Below are positions 26,649 through 36,318 of a stretch of DNA of 64,000 bases, piece after piece (the first letter of the stretch is position 1; each line of letters begins with the position of its first letter). Made by a program: the position numbers and the translations under genes. The stretch is from an uncultured Marinobacter sp. (GTDB lineage Bacteria; Pseudomonadota; Gammaproteobacteria; Pseudomonadales; Oleiphilaceae), in NCBI RefSeq assembly GCF_913055835.1, contig NZ_CAJXKQ010000001.1:248001-312000 (forward strand), read 5' to 3'. The notes under the pieces are model-generated. The model saw only the letters and a program-made list of their open reading frames with translations. It was not told where the DNA came from and searched no databases.

Positions 26649-27191
26649 TTATTCCCCTTCAAACGAGCAAACAGTATAAACCTGAAGGCCTTCATCCTGC
26701 AGCTTGCGGGAGCCGCCGAGATCTGGCAAATCGATCATGGCTGCCACTTCCACAATCTCCGCGCCAATCCGGCGGATCAGGCGGGTTGCGGCCAGCATCG
26801 TGCCACCGGTGGCAATCAGATCGTCCACCAGAACCACCTTGTCGCCGGGCTTGAATGCATCCTTGTGCAGCTCAACGGAGGCCGTGCCGTATTCAAGCTC
26901 ATAGTCTTCCACAAGGGTGTCGAACGGCAGCTTGCCTTTCTTGCGGACCAGTACCAGCGAAGCGTTCAGCTCATAGGCCAGCGCCGAGCCGATGATGAAT
27001 CCGCGTGCATCTACTGCTGCCACCGCGTCAATCTTGTTGCCGTGATAACGGTGTACGAAGGCATCAATCAGCTTCCGGAATGCAGTCTTGTCCTGCAGTA
27101 CCGTGGTGATATCGCGAAACGCCACGCCGGGCTTTGGCCAGTCCGGGACGGTGCGAATCGCCTTTTTGATGCTCTCTGAAAAATAATCCAT
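26649..27191 (-). CDS. apt: Adenine phosphoribosyltransferase
   Basis: A 180-residue type I phosphoribosyltransferase making AMP from adenine and PRPP. The PRPP-binding motif [13 protein letters not shown] (about 120-132) and the N-terminal [14 protein letters not shown] segment are characteristic; length is standard. It lies 30 bp downstream of a purine permease gene on the same strand, so uptake and salvage are probably co-expressed. Confidence 0.95.
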   Translation of the reverse strand: MDYFSESIKKAIRTVPDWPKPGVAFRDITTVLQDKTAFRKLIDAFVHRYHGNKIDAVAAVDARGFIIGSALAYELNASLVLVRKKGKLPFDTLVEDYELEYGTASVELHKDAFKPGDKVVLVDDLIATGGTMLAATRLIRRIGAEIVEVAAMIDLPDLGGSRKLQDEGLQVYTVCSFEGE

Positions 27192-27221
27192 AAACGTTCC
27201 GGTTAATGCTCTGGATGCGGA

Positions 27222-28520
27222 TCAGGCCGCATCCAGGAAAATGAATTTCAGAACAAAGACAACGGCAATGATAACAACACTGGCGTTCAGATCTGCCCAG
27301 CGACCGCTCAGTGCCTTCAGGATAGCGTAGGTGATGAACCCTAGTGCGATACCGTTGGCGATGGAAAACGTCAGCGGCATCATCAGGGCGGTGACCACAG
27401 CCGGAGCTGCGTCGGTGACGTCATCCCAGTCGACCAGTTTAAGGCCGCTGGCCATCAGAACCGCAACGTAGAGCAGTGCCGGAGCGGTCGCGTAGGCAGG
27501 AATGATGCTGGCAATGGGCGACAACAGCAGACACGCGAGGAACAGCGCAGCCACAACCACAGCCGTCAGGCCGGTACGTCCGCCGGCGGAGATGCCTGCC
27601 GTCGATTCGATATAGCTGGTGGTGGTCGAGGTGCCAAGAGCGGCACCGGACATGGTCGCGACCGAATCGGACATCAGGGCCCGCCCCAGGCGCGGCAGCT
27701 TGCCATCCTTGTCCAGCAGGCCGCCCCGCTGGGCGGCGCCGATCAGGGTGCCGGAGGTGTCGAACAGGTCAACGAACAGGAACGCAAAAATAACGCTGAT
27801 CATGCCCACGTTCAGGGCGCCGGCCAGATCCAGCTGCATGAACGTTGGTGCGAGGCTGGGCGGCGCGGAAACAAAGCCCTTGTACTCCACCATCCCGAGT
27901 GCCATGGCAACGCCGGTAACCGCAATGATGCCGATCATGACGGCGCCGGTTACCTGACGGAACGACAGCGCGCAGATCAGCAGGAAACCGCCGAAGAACA
28001 GCAGGCTCTCTGCAACCTTTACCTCGCCCAGACCCACGAGTGTTGCGGGGTGATCCACCACGATGCCGGCGTTCTTGAGTGCAATCAGAGCCAGGAAGAA
28101 GCCAATGCCGGCAGAAATACCGAAGCGCAGCGACATGGGGATGCTGTTAATGATCCATTCGCGGACCTTGAAAATGCTCAGCAGGAAGAACAGGAAACCG
28201 GAGAGGAACACCGCCCCCAGTGCCACTTGCCAGCTGTAGCCCATGCTGCCAACAACCGTGAAGGAGAAGAAGGCATTCAGTCCCATACCCGGCGCCAGAG
28301 CGATGGGATAGTTCGCCCACAAGCCCATGATCAGGGTGCCGATAACGGCGGCAAGGCAGGTGGCAACGAAAACAGCTCCGAAATCCATGCCGGTAGACGA
28401 CAGGATGCTCGGGTTGACCACAATGATGTAAGCCATGGTCAGGAAAGTGGTAATGCCCGCAACCACTTCTTTACGAACAGTGGTGCCGTGGGCCTGGAGT
28501 TGGAACAGTCGTTCAAGCAT
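27222..28520 (-). CDS. NCS2 family purine permease (AzgA/PurP-like)
   Basis: A 432-residue permease with 12-14 hydrophobic segments. The N-terminus (GTTVRKEVVAGITTFLTMAYIIVVNP) and the GTSTTTSYIESTAGISAGGRTGLT signature identify the AzgA/GhxP adenine/guanine/hypoxanthine group. ATG 28518-28520 is used; a TTG six codons upstream is possible. The adjoining apt gene supports adenine or hypoxanthine uptake. Confidence 0.92.
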   Translation of the reverse strand: MLERLFQLQAHGTTVRKEVVAGITTFLTMAYIIVVNPSILSSTGMDFGAVFVATCLAAVIGTLIMGLWANYPIALAPGMGLNAFFSFTVVGSMGYSWQVALGAVFLSGFLFFLLSIFKVREWIINSIPMSLRFGISAGIGFFLALIALKNAGIVVDHPATLVGLGEVKVAESLLFFGGFLLICALSFRQVTGAVMIGIIAVTGVAMALGMVEYKGFVSAPPSLAPTFMQLDLAGALNVGMISVIFAFLFVDLFDTSGTLIGAAQRGGLLDKDGKLPRLGRALMSDSVATMSGAALGTSTTTSYIESTAGISAGGRTGLTAVVVAALFLACLLLSPIASIIPAYATAPALLYVAVLMASGLKLVDWDDVTDAAPAVVTALMMPLTFSIANGIALGFITYAILKALSGRWADLNASVVIIAVVFVLKFIFLDAA

Positions 28521-28671
28521 GACGGGTGTCTGCCTCAAAGGATGCTGAAGTTTAGTGTTTGGGAGTCTGATCTGAGCGGAATTCGTGAATTGCGTGAAAA
28601 AACGGCAATATTACCGGCTCATCTGCCTCAGGCCAAGGGATGATTGACAGTTCGTCAAACAGACGATGTTG

Positions 28672-29289
28672 TTAATTGCTCTGTGGGTCCCGCTGCAGCC
28701 GGATATCAAACCGAACGGCCAGCATGCGCACAATCACAATGAAAAGCAGACCAATGGTCAGTGGCAGGGCTTCGTTATCGAGGAACCACTGACACACGAA
28801 ATACAGCCAGCAGCCGGCAAAGGAAATCGACGCGTATATCTGGTCTTTGCGAAAAATGTAGGGCACTTCGTTGCACAGAGTGTCTCGCAGTGCACCGCCG
28901 AAGGTGCCGGTCATCACGCCGAGCAGGGAAGCGACAAACCAGGAATGACCGAGGTCCAGCGCCAACTGGGCGCCAAGAATGGAGAAAACGCCCAGCCCTA
29001 TCGCGTCCGGAAATACGATTCTGGACTCCCGCAGTCGCTCCGCCCGTTTCCAATAGCTGAAGACAACCGCCATGGCGAGAATCAGCATGGGCTGCTCCTC
29101 GTGCTTGATCCAGTAGAGCGGGTGGTTGTCCATGATCAGATCCCGGAGGGTGCCGCCGCCCAGGGCGGTGATGAACCCAATGGTAAACACGCCCACGGGA
29201 TCCATATTCTTGGAGCGTGCCACGATCATTCCGGAAATTGCGAATGCAACAATTCCAATCATTTCAAGTATGTAAATGATGTCGGGCAT
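28672..29289 (-). CDS. Trimeric intracellular cation channel family protein (YicG/UPF0126)
   Basis: A 205-residue membrane protein with about seven hydrophobic segments and two related glycine-rich repeats, GGGTLRDLIMD and GGALRDTLCNE, which mark the prokaryotic TRIC (UPF0126) family. Homologues are monovalent-cation channels; some were proposed to carry glycine. It stands alone between the purine permease gene and the BLUF gene, with its own start region. Confidence 0.9.
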   Translation of the reverse strand: MPDIIYILEMIGIVAFAISGMIVARSKNMDPVGVFTIGFITALGGGTLRDLIMDNHPLYWIKHEEQPMLILAMAVVFSYWKRAERLRESRIVFPDAIGLGVFSILGAQLALDLGHSWFVASLLGVMTGTFGGALRDTLCNEVPYIFRKDQIYASISFAGCWLYFVCQWFLDNEALPLTIGLLFIVIVRMLAVRFDIRLQRDPQSN

Positions 29290-29482
29290 GGCTGAATCCG
29301 GAAGAGGCTAAAAAAGGCCTTATGGCGTGGTTTCGAGCGCGGAGGATAGCGGAAATCGTGTTTTCTTTCATCTACAGATCCAGTCTGGCACATTCTTCGC
29401 CAGAGGGAGACTGTGATCCATAGCGACACCTTCAAGCGTATCTTGCATTCATCTTACCTCTATCCTGTTGTACGGAGTTGTT

Positions 29483-30049
29483 ATGTCCTTGATGCGTCTG
29501 GCCTATGCCAGTGAAGCCACGTTCGACGCCAAACCGGTGGAAAAGGGTGTAGAGCCCCACGTTGCGCGAATTCTGATGACCTCCCGAAAAAACAATGCCA
29601 AAGATCAACTGGTGGGTGGTCTGTACTACGGGAACGACCGCTTTTTCCAATATCTGGAAGGTGATGAAGATGCGGTGCGCAGGACCTATGATCGAATCTT
29701 GAAGGATGAACGCCACCGAAACGTCGTGACCCTCATCGAGGAACCGCTCTCGAGCCGGACCTTCAGCAACTGGTCCATGAAGTATGTGCCTCTGTCCCGG
29801 GATGTCCGAAATTTTCTGGATGAGCAAGGGCTTGAATCCTTTGACCCTGCCTCATTCACTTCCGACCAGTGCGAGCGAATGATCGACCTCATTCGCAATT
29901 CCAGCCATGACCAGAATCTGGCCAATCACGACAATCGGCAATCAGTAGGCGAAGCGCCGCAGGTGCTCTCTTCCGGGATGAAAGTGAGTCTGATTGTTGC
30001 TGGCCTGGTTCTCGTCGGGGCGCTGGTGATCGGCGGCTCCATGCTTTGA
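29483..30049 (+). CDS. BLUF-domain blue-light sensor with C-terminal membrane anchor
   Basis: A 188-residue protein. Residues ~1-95 form a BLUF domain with the key flavin-site residues visible: Tyr in LAYAS, Asn in SRKNNAKDQLVGGLYY, Gln in FFQYLEG, then DERHRNV, and Trp/Met in FSNWSM. A polar region (about 100-160) follows, then one hydrophobic span (KVSLIVAGLVLVGALVIGGSML) at the extreme C-terminus. No EAL, GGDEF or cyclase output domain is present. ATG 29483 has a GGAG site. Role in light response is inferred from the domain. Confidence 0.92.
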   Translation: MSLMRLAYASEATFDAKPVEKGVEPHVARILMTSRKNNAKDQLVGGLYYGNDRFFQYLEGDEDAVRRTYDRILKDERHRNVVTLIEEPLSSRTFSNWSMKYVPLSRDVRNFLDEQGLESFDPASFTSDQCERMIDLIRNSSHDQNLANHDNRQSVGEAPQVLSSGMKVSLIVAGLVLVGALVIGGSML

Positions 30050-30194
30050 AGGATGGGTGCGGGTAAATAAGTACGGTTTATGCATTTAGATAAAAGAACT
30101 TTATTTGCTTCATGATAAGACTCTGTTTAGCTTGACGGGTATCAATCGTAGGCGAAACTCGCCCGAAACCTGATCAAACAAGAACGGAGAGCTC

Positions 30195-31175
30195 ATGAAA
30201 GCCATCCTCTGCAAGGAATACGGCCCGGCCGAGAAACTGGTCATCGAAGATGTCCCAAGTCCCGAAGTTAAAGGCCGCGGTGTAAAAGTCCGCGTAAAAG
30301 CCGCCGGCCTGAATTTTCCCGACACCCTTATAATTGAAAACAAATACCAGTTGAAGCCGAGCCTGCCTTTCTCTCCGGGTGGCGAAATGGCGGGCGAGGT
30401 AATTGAGGTTGGTGACAAGGTCACCCGTTTCAAAGTGGGCGACCGTGTTGCAGGGTTGACGGGATACGGCGCCTTTGCCGAAGAAGTCATCGTGCCAGAG
30501 CAGAACCTGCTGCCCGTGCCCGATACCATGTCGGATGAGAAGGCCGCCGCCTTCACCATGGTTTACGGAACTTCCTATTATGCCCTGAAGCAGCGCGGCA
30601 ACCTGCAGCCTGGCGAAACGCTCCTGGTTCTGGGCGCCAGTGGCGGTGTTGGTCTTGCGACGGTTGAACTGGGCAAAGCCATGGGCGCCAAGGTCATCGC
30701 CGCCGCAAGCTCCGCGGAAAAGCTGGCGGTAGCGAAGGAAGCGGGCGCTGACGAGCTGATCAACTACACGGAAGAGCCTCTCAAAGACGCTGTGAAGAAG
30801 CTCACCCATAGCAAAGGGGTGGATGTGATCTACGACCCGGTAGGCGGCGACTTCACCGAACAGGCCCTGCGTGCCATGGGCTGGAATGGCCGCCACCTGA
30901 TCATCGGCTTCGCCGCCGGCGACATCCCGAAGATTCCCGCCAACCTGACGCTGCTGAAAGGCTGCTCGGTGGTCGGCGTGTTCTGGGGCAGCTTCACCCA
31001 ACGCGAGCCTGAAACCAGTGCCCAGAACATGATGGAGCTGATGAAGCTCTACAGCGAGGGCAAGATTGATCCGAAGATCAGTGCGGTTTACGAATTTGAG
31101 GATTACGCAGAGGCTCTGGGGGCTCTGACTGGGCGCAAGGCGACTGGCAAGGTAGTGTTGAAAGTCGGCTCCTGA
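30195..31175 (+). CDS. NADPH:quinone oxidoreductase family protein (QOR-like MDR)
   Basis: A 326-residue medium-chain dehydrogenase/reductase. The GroES-like N-domain (PGGEMAGEVIEVGD) lacks the zinc-ligand cysteines of alcohol dehydrogenases, and the cofactor domain has GASGGVGLATVELGKAMGA (about 148-166), as in NADPH-dependent quinone oxidoreductases and enoyl reductases. Reaction beyond NADPH-dependent reduction is uncertain. It converges with atuH; E4 lies between them. Confidence 0.9.
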   Translation: MKAILCKEYGPAEKLVIEDVPSPEVKGRGVKVRVKAAGLNFPDTLIIENKYQLKPSLPFSPGGEMAGEVIEVGDKVTRFKVGDRVAGLTGYGAFAEEVIVPEQNLLPVPDTMSDEKAAAFTMVYGTSYYALKQRGNLQPGETLLVLGASGGVGLATVELGKAMGAKVIAAASSAEKLAVAKEAGADELINYTEEPLKDAVKKLTHSKGVDVIYDPVGGDFTEQALRAMGWNGRHLIIGFAAGDIPKIPANLTLLKGCSVVGVFWGSFTQREPETSAQNMMELMKLYSEGKIDPKISAVYEFEDYAEALGALTGRKATGKVVLKVGS

Positions 31176-31210
31176 GTTTGGTTCTGAACAAAGCCTGCTA
31201 GCTCGGGGAG

Positions 31211-31319
31211 GTTGGCGGTTGGAGCCTCCTCCAAAAACCGCTACGAGCACATCCATGTGCGCTTGGCGTCGGCCATCCATGGCCGCCGACATTTTTGGGA
31301 GGAGGCTCCAACCGCCAAC
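31211..31319. repeat. Hairpin element E4 (54-nt centre)
   Basis: Arms 31211-31237 and 31292-31319 (27/28 bp with one bulge) enclose a 54-nt centre that carries GCACATCCATGTGC and CGGCCATCCATGGCCG. Arm tips end in CCAAAAA. It separates the convergent quinone oxidoreductase and atuH genes. Confidence 0.92.
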
Positions 31320-31356
31320 TTCTGACTTGATAGATATATCGTTGATATCGACGTCT

Positions 31357-31388
31357 GTAGGTCGGATTAGACGAAGTCGTAATCCGAC
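31357..31388 (+). repeat. GTAG-headed REP-like hairpin R1
   Basis: GTAG followed by a 10-bp imperfect palindrome (GTCGGATTAG / GTAATCCGAC). GTAG at the head is the layout of REP sequences mobilised by RAYT transposases. One of four copies in this window; the others are at 37196, 38753 and 38813. Confidence 0.85.
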
Positions 31389-31401
31389 AACCGACCCAAT
31401 C

Positions 31402-33228
31402 TCAAAAGCTAACTTCCCCGTTATCAATCTCCGAAACCAACTCCGGTGTGAGGAAGGTATACCCGTCAGTCCGGGGCAACCAGGCATAGACCTCCTCGCC
31501 ATCCCGAAGTGAATACCCAAGCTTCTGGATATCCACCTTGCGGTACTTGAAGGTTCCGGTTTTCTCGATGGCGTGGGTGATGCGCACAAACACCGGTACC
31601 GCATAGGCCGGAAGGTTGTCCCGGAGATAACTGAACAGTCGGTTCACGTCGAACGCCTGGCCGTTGCTCTGGGGCACGAGCGTCACCATGCCGGCCTTGC
31701 CGTTGGTGCCCGGAATCTCGACGCCGTAGACGATGGCTTCCTCGACCATCCCCGAGCCGTCGATGATGTTTTCCACTTCCGTCGTCGAGACGTTTTCGCC
31801 CTTCCAGCGGAAGGTATCGCCCATGCGGTCGACGAACTGCAGGTGGCCGCACCCGATTTCTTTAAGCACATCGCCGGTGTTGAACCAGGCGTCGCCCCTC
31901 TTGAACGCATTGCGCAGGATGGATTTTTCCGTGGCGTCTTTCTGGGTGTAACCCTCGAATGACCATTTCTTCGTGATCTCGCCAATTAGTAACCCGGGTT
32001 CGCCTTTGGTTACCTCCTGCATGAAGCCTTTGCCATTGCGGATTGGATCCCGGGTGCCCTCGTGGAATTTCACCAGCTTGTAGGGCGCCGTGGAGAAGCC
32101 CACGGTGTTGTCCATGTTGAAGAAGTTGCTGAAACCGATGTTGCCTTCGCTTGAGGCATAGAGTTCCGCCACGGTTTCGATGCCGAAGCGTTCCTTGAAC
32201 TCTTTCCAGATGGAAGGCCTAAGGCCGTTGCCGATCATTTTGGTGAGGCTGTGGTTTCTGTCCTGCTCGCCTGGCGGTTGATTCAACAGGTAGCGGCATA
32301 GCTCGCCAACGTAGCCAAAGGTGGTGGCATGGTAGCGGCGAACGTCGTCCCAGAAGGCGCTGGCGGAGAATTTGCGGCGCAGGGCGATGGCGGAGCCGCC
32401 GGCCAGCACGGAGCCCCAGCAGACCAATAGCGCTGTGCCGTGGTAGAGCGGCAGGGTGCAGTAGAGGACATCCTCCGGTTTCATGGCCAGCGACATCAGG
32501 CCAAACCCGCCGTAGGCCTTGATGAATTTACGGTGTGAACCCGGGGCGGCCTTGGGCAGGCCGGTGGTGCCGGAGGTGAACAGGTAAATGGCGGTGTCGC
32601 CCATTCTTGGTGGATTGCTGACCACCGGGCTGTCGCTGTTGAAGGTGCTTACCTTTTCGGCCATGTTGGCGTAGCCGGCTGGTGCTTCGCCAAAGGCATT
32701 CAGAGTATTGGTGTCCGCGAGAAACTGAAACGGCTGCGGGTGATCGGGGGCCAGCTCTTCCTTGATACCGTCGAAAGACTCGACCAGTTCCTCACCTACC
32801 ACTACCATTTTCGGTTCGATGAGTTTGATGCTGTGTGCCAGTACCTTTCCCTTCTGGGAGGTGTTGAGCATGGCGCAGGCAACGCCGAGCTTTGCGGCGC
32901 CGGCTACTACGGCCAGAAGTTCCGGGCGATTTTCAAGGAAGACCGCGATCGCATCGCCTTTGGCGAGCCCCTGGTCCTGCAGGTAGCGGGCGATTCGATT
33001 AGCCCAGCCATCGAGCTCGCTCCAGGTGATTGAGCGGTCCTCGAACAGGATGGCGGGCCGGTTTCCCATATTCCGGGCGTTGTTCTCGACAAGCGTGCCC
33101 AGAGTCAATTCCCGTTGTTCGTTCTTCAGGGAATAGTAGTACAGGCCCCGGGTAATCGACGGCAGGCGCCGAAGTACGCCGGGTAGGCTGCGGGCGATTT
33201 CCATTGCGGATACGTTGTCTTGGCTCAT
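31402..33228 (-). CDS. atuH: Acyl-CoA synthetase of the acyclic terpene cluster
   Basis: A 608-residue ANL-superfamily enzyme that would activate a carboxylic acid to its CoA thioester with ATP. The P-loop YLFTSGTTGLPKAA lies near residue 205 and the adenylate motif GDTFRWKGENVSTTEVE near 490; the latter is typical of the FATP/FadD6 long-chain branch. Start ATG 33228 (MSQDNVSAM) is used in preference to an upstream frame extension. It closes the atu cluster in the same place as atuH in Pseudomonas aeruginosa, so a citronellate- or geranylate-type substrate is likely. Confidence 0.88.
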   Translation of the reverse strand: MSQDNVSAMEIARSLPGVLRRLPSITRGLYYYSLKNEQRELTLGTLVENNARNMGNRPAILFEDRSITWSELDGWANRIARYLQDQGLAKGDAIAVFLENRPELLAVVAGAAKLGVACAMLNTSQKGKVLAHSIKLIEPKMVVVGEELVESFDGIKEELAPDHPQPFQFLADTNTLNAFGEAPAGYANMAEKVSTFNSDSPVVSNPPRMGDTAIYLFTSGTTGLPKAAPGSHRKFIKAYGGFGLMSLAMKPEDVLYCTLPLYHGTALLVCWGSVLAGGSAIALRRKFSASAFWDDVRRYHATTFGYVGELCRYLLNQPPGEQDRNHSLTKMIGNGLRPSIWKEFKERFGIETVAELYASSEGNIGFSNFFNMDNTVGFSTAPYKLVKFHEGTRDPIRNGKGFMQEVTKGEPGLLIGEITKKWSFEGYTQKDATEKSILRNAFKRGDAWFNTGDVLKEIGCGHLQFVDRMGDTFRWKGENVSTTEVENIIDGSGMVEEAIVYGVEIPGTNGKAGMVTLVPQSNGQAFDVNRLFSYLRDNLPAYAVPVFVRITHAIEKTGTFKYRKVDIQKLGYSLRDGEEVYAWLPRTDGYTFLTPELVSEIDNGEVSF

Positions 33229-33291
33229 GATTCTTCCGTTCGTCCCTTTTAATGAGAGGACTGTGAGCCCGCAACAACGCATGCCCCGGGT

Positions 33292-34119
33292 TCAGTCCAG
33301 AAACAGATCCGGCATCAGGGGCTTGTCGCCTAATTCGTACCGGTAATGCTCGAAATCAGTAATTCCGTCCTGCCTGAGCAGGTCCTCGTCGATCAGGTTC
33401 TGGCCGGTCATGGTGTCGGGCGACCGGCCCAGGATGCTGACGGCGGCATCGGCCATAATGTCCGGCTTGCGACCCTGGGCCATCATCTGCGGGCCGCCCA
33501 CTTCGAACTCGATGGCCGCGGTGGCGATCAGGGTCTTCGGCCAGAGCGTGTTCACCGCAACGCCGTACCGCCTGAATTCCTCCGCCATCCCCAGACTGAG
33601 CATGGTCATGGCGTATTTCGTGGTGGTGTAAGGGCCATACTGGGCAAACCACCGCGTGTTCAGGTTCAGAGGCGGCGACAGGCTCAGGATGTGGGCCTGG
33701 TCCGACTGCTTGAGCCAGGGCAGGGCGGCCTGGCTGCAGGCCATCACTGCACGGGCATTGACTTGGTGCATCAGGTCGTACCGGCTGACCTTCAGGTTCT
33801 CGACGCCGGTCAGCCGGATGGCGCCGGCGTTGTTCACAAGGGCGTCGATGCCACCAAAATGTTCACCTGCTTCATTAATGCGCTGGCGAATCTGCTTCTC
33901 ATCCCGCACGTCCAGAACCAGGGGTAGTGCCTGGCCGCCGGCGTCGTGCACTTCCTCTGCCACGGTATGAATCGTTCCCGGCAGTTTTGGATGGGGCGTA
34001 TCCGACTTGGCGGCAATTACCACGTTGGCGCCCTGGCGTGCACAGGCCAGGGCAATGGCACGGCCGATGCCCCGGCTGGCGCCGGTAATGAAAACGGTGC
34101 GTTCGCGTAAGCTGCTCAT
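33292..34119 (-). CDS. atuG: Short-chain dehydrogenase of the acyclic terpene cluster
   Basis: A 275-residue SDR of the HSDL2-like type. The cofactor motif TGASRGIGRAIA (about 12-23), NNAG and the catalytic YTTTK (Tyr/Lys) are all present. Its ATG overlaps the atuF stop by four bases, so translation is probably coupled. In the P. aeruginosa cluster the equivalent gene sits between atuF and atuH as here. It may oxidise a hydroxyacyl-CoA or terpenoid alcohol; the exact step is not established by sequence. Confidence 0.87.
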   Translation of the reverse strand: MSSLRERTVFITGASRGIGRAIALACARQGANVVIAAKSDTPHPKLPGTIHTVAEEVHDAGGQALPLVLDVRDEKQIRQRINEAGEHFGGIDALVNNAGAIRLTGVENLKVSRYDLMHQVNARAVMACSQAALPWLKQSDQAHILSLSPPLNLNTRWFAQYGPYTTTKYAMTMLSLGMAEEFRRYGVAVNTLWPKTLIATAAIEFEVGGPQMMAQGRKPDIMADAAVSILGRSPDTMTGQNLIDEDLLRQDGITDFEHYRYELGDKPLMPDLFLD

Positions 34120-36086
34120 GCGTCGTTCTCCTGTTCGGCGGCCTCGTCGGCGGTGATTTCCACCAGCAACTGGCTGCGCTTCACCTGGTCCCCCTTGCTG
34201 GCATGGACTTCTCCGACGACGCCGGCTCGGTCGGCCTTTACCGGATGCTCCATTTTCATGGCTTCCAGTATTACCAGAGTATCGCCCTGACGAACGCTCT
34301 GGCCAGCCTCCACCAACACATCAATGATGGCGCCATCCATGGAGGCCTGGATACGACCACTGCCCGTACCCCCGGCGCCCCTTGCCGGCTGGTGGGTGAT
34401 GTCCCGCACCGACCAGGATTGCCCGAACGCCTGCAAATATAGGCAATCGCCCTGGCGATGATATTGGCAAGTCTGACGAACCCCGTTGTCGATAATGCAC
34501 AACCGGCCGTCCCGCTGGCTTTCGAGCAGCAGCGTGTGCCGGGTTTCGCCCATGTTGAACGTCAACCGGTTGCCGCTGCGGGTGACCAGTAACTCAACAA
34601 TGGCGTCGCCGCTTTCCAGCTTGATCGGTGTCATGGTTGCTGGCGCATTGCTCCAGGCGCTCTGGCCCGAACTGCCATGGTCGAGCACACAGGCGGCCAG
34701 GGCGAGCTGGCGGATGTCCAGTTCTTGGGGTTGCAGGGATGGATCTTCGCTGAACGCCTGCTGCAGGAAGGCAGTGGTGGCCTCGCCGGCGCCGAAGGTG
34801 TCGTCGGCGATAATCCGGCTCAGGAAATGGCGGTTGGTGGTCACACCGAACACGGTGGTGTCCTCCAGGGCCCGGATCAGTCGGCGACGGGCTTCGTCGC
34901 GGTTCTGTCCCCAGGCTATGACCTTGGCGAGCATGGGGTCGTAGTGGGGGGTGATGGCATCACCCGAGCGTACGCCGGTATCGAATCGCAATCCTTCGCC
35001 CTCGGCCGGTTCAAAGGCGTACAGTGGGCCGGTCTGGGGGGTGAATCCGTGAGCAGGATCCTCCGCATAGAGCCGCACTTCAATGGCATGGCCATTCAGC
35101 TGGATTTCATCCTGGGCGAGTGGCAGCTCACGGCCTTCAGCAACGGTGAGCTGCCAGGCGACCAGGTCCTGGCCGGTGATCAACTCGGTGACCGGGTGCT
35201 CCACCTGCAGGCGTGTGTTCATCTCCAGGAAATAGAAGTTCCGGTGTTTGTCCACCAGGAACTCGACGGTGCCGGCACCTTCGTAACTGCAGGCCAGAGC
35301 GGCTTTGACCGCGGCCTCGCCCATGGCCTGGCGCAGTTCCGGTGTTACAAAGGGCGAAGGCGCTTCTTCAACCACTTTCTGATGCCGGCGCTGGACCGAG
35401 CAGTCCCGCTCACCCAGATAAACGGCGTTGCCGTGCCGATCGGCGAACACCTGGATTTCCACGTGCCGGGGCTCAATCACGGCTTTCTCGAGGATCAGTT
35501 CGTCGTCGCCGAAGGCCTGTCTGGATTCAGACCGGGCCCGCTTGATGTTGTCGGCCAGCTCGGATTCGCTTTCTACCAATCGCATACCGCGTCCACCGCC
35601 GCCGGCAGAGGCTTTGATCATAAGGGGATAGCCAATATCTTTGGCGGCTGCGATAAGTTCTTCGTCGCTGGCGTTGTTGCCTTCATAACCAGGCACCACG
35701 GGTACGCCGGCTTCCTGCATGGCGATCTTGGAGCGCCGTTTGCTGCCCATCAGTTCGATGGCCGATGCGGGGGGGCCAACGAACACCAGGCCGGCGTCTT
35801 TGCAGGCGTTGGCGAAGGCTGCGTTCTCGGAGAGGAAGCCGTAGCCGGGGTGGATGCAGTCAGCGCCGGTTTTGCGGGCGGCCTCGAGGATGGCGTCGCT
35901 GTTCAGGTAGGAAGCAGTTACCTGGGCCGGGCCAATGCAGACGGCTTCGTCGGCCAGTTCCACGTGCATGGCTTTGGCGTCGGCCTCGGAGTAGACGGCC
36001 ACGGTGCGGTAACCCAGGGCTTTCGCAGTACGAATGACCCGAACTGCGATTTCGCCTCGGTTGGCTACTAATAGTTTCTTTAACAT
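34116..36086 (-). CDS. atuF: Geranyl-CoA carboxylase biotin-carrying subunit
   Basis: A 656-residue alpha subunit: biotin carboxylase (ATP-grasp) domains at about 1-450 with KASAGGGGRGMRLV and EMNTRLQVEHPVTE, a linker, and a C-terminal biotinyl domain with EAMKMEHP (biotinyl Lys about 611). With the AtuC beta subunit it carboxylates the gamma-methyl group of geranyl-CoA. Cluster context favours geranyl-CoA over methylcrotonyl-CoA, but related subunits can be bifunctional. E5 separates it from atuE upstream. Confidence 0.93.
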   Translation of the reverse strand: MLKKLLVANRGEIAVRVIRTAKALGYRTVAVYSEADAKAMHVELADEAVCIGPAQVTASYLNSDAILEAARKTGADCIHPGYGFLSENAAFANACKDAGLVFVGPPASAIELMGSKRRSKIAMQEAGVPVVPGYEGNNASDEELIAAAKDIGYPLMIKASAGGGGRGMRLVESESELADNIKRARSESRQAFGDDELILEKAVIEPRHVEIQVFADRHGNAVYLGERDCSVQRRHQKVVEEAPSPFVTPELRQAMGEAAVKAALACSYEGAGTVEFLVDKHRNFYFLEMNTRLQVEHPVTELITGQDLVAWQLTVAEGRELPLAQDEIQLNGHAIEVRLYAEDPAHGFTPQTGPLYAFEPAEGEGLRFDTGVRSGDAITPHYDPMLAKVIAWGQNRDEARRRLIRALEDTTVFGVTTNRHFLSRIIADDTFGAGEATTAFLQQAFSEDPSLQPQELDIRQLALAACVLDHGSSGQSAWSNAPATMTPIKLESGDAIVELLVTRSGNRLTFNMGETRHTLLLESQRDGRLCIIDNGVRQTCQYHRQGDCLYLQAFGQSWSVRDITHQPARGAGGTGSGRIQASMDGAIIDVLVEAGQSVRQGDTLVILEAMKMEHPVKADRAGVVGEVHASKGDQVKRSQLLVEITADEAAEQENDA

Positions 36087-36116
36087 GTTCTTATTCTCTC
36101 CTTTGGAGTAGGCCGC

Positions 36117-36310
36117 GAGGCTGAGTGCCGTCTGGCTTCCAGAAAAACGCTACGAGCACCCCTTGCGGGGTCCGGCCAGCAATCGCAGATTGCTGTCGTT
36201 CGGCTGCTCATGAAGCTTCGCTTCATAAACGCTTGCCTCACCCATGTGCGCTTGGCGTCGGCCATCCATGGCCGCCGACATTTTCTGGAAGCCAGACGGC
36301 ACTCACCCTC
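36117..36310. repeat. Hairpin element E5 (long form, 134-nt centre)
   Basis: Arms 36117-36146 and 36281-36310 (30 bp, one mismatch) enclose 134 nt. The outer parts match the 54-nt centres of E4 and E7, but about 80 extra nt replace the ATCC tip of the first inner hairpin and carry three small hairpins of their own (for example CCCCTTGCGGGG). It lies between atuE and atuF. Confidence 0.92.
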
Positions 36311-36318
36311 GCTCCGCA

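Noticed and set aside
30174..31604. 476-residue minus-strand frame across the quinone oxidoreductase and E4
   Set aside because: Antisense to a clear MDR enzyme and reads through a hairpin repeat; only an open frame by composition.
34677..36071. 464-residue plus-strand frame opposite atuF
   Set aside because: Antisense to a biotin carboxylase with all motifs. The frame is rich in Gly/Val/His as expected for reversed codons and has no RBS of note.
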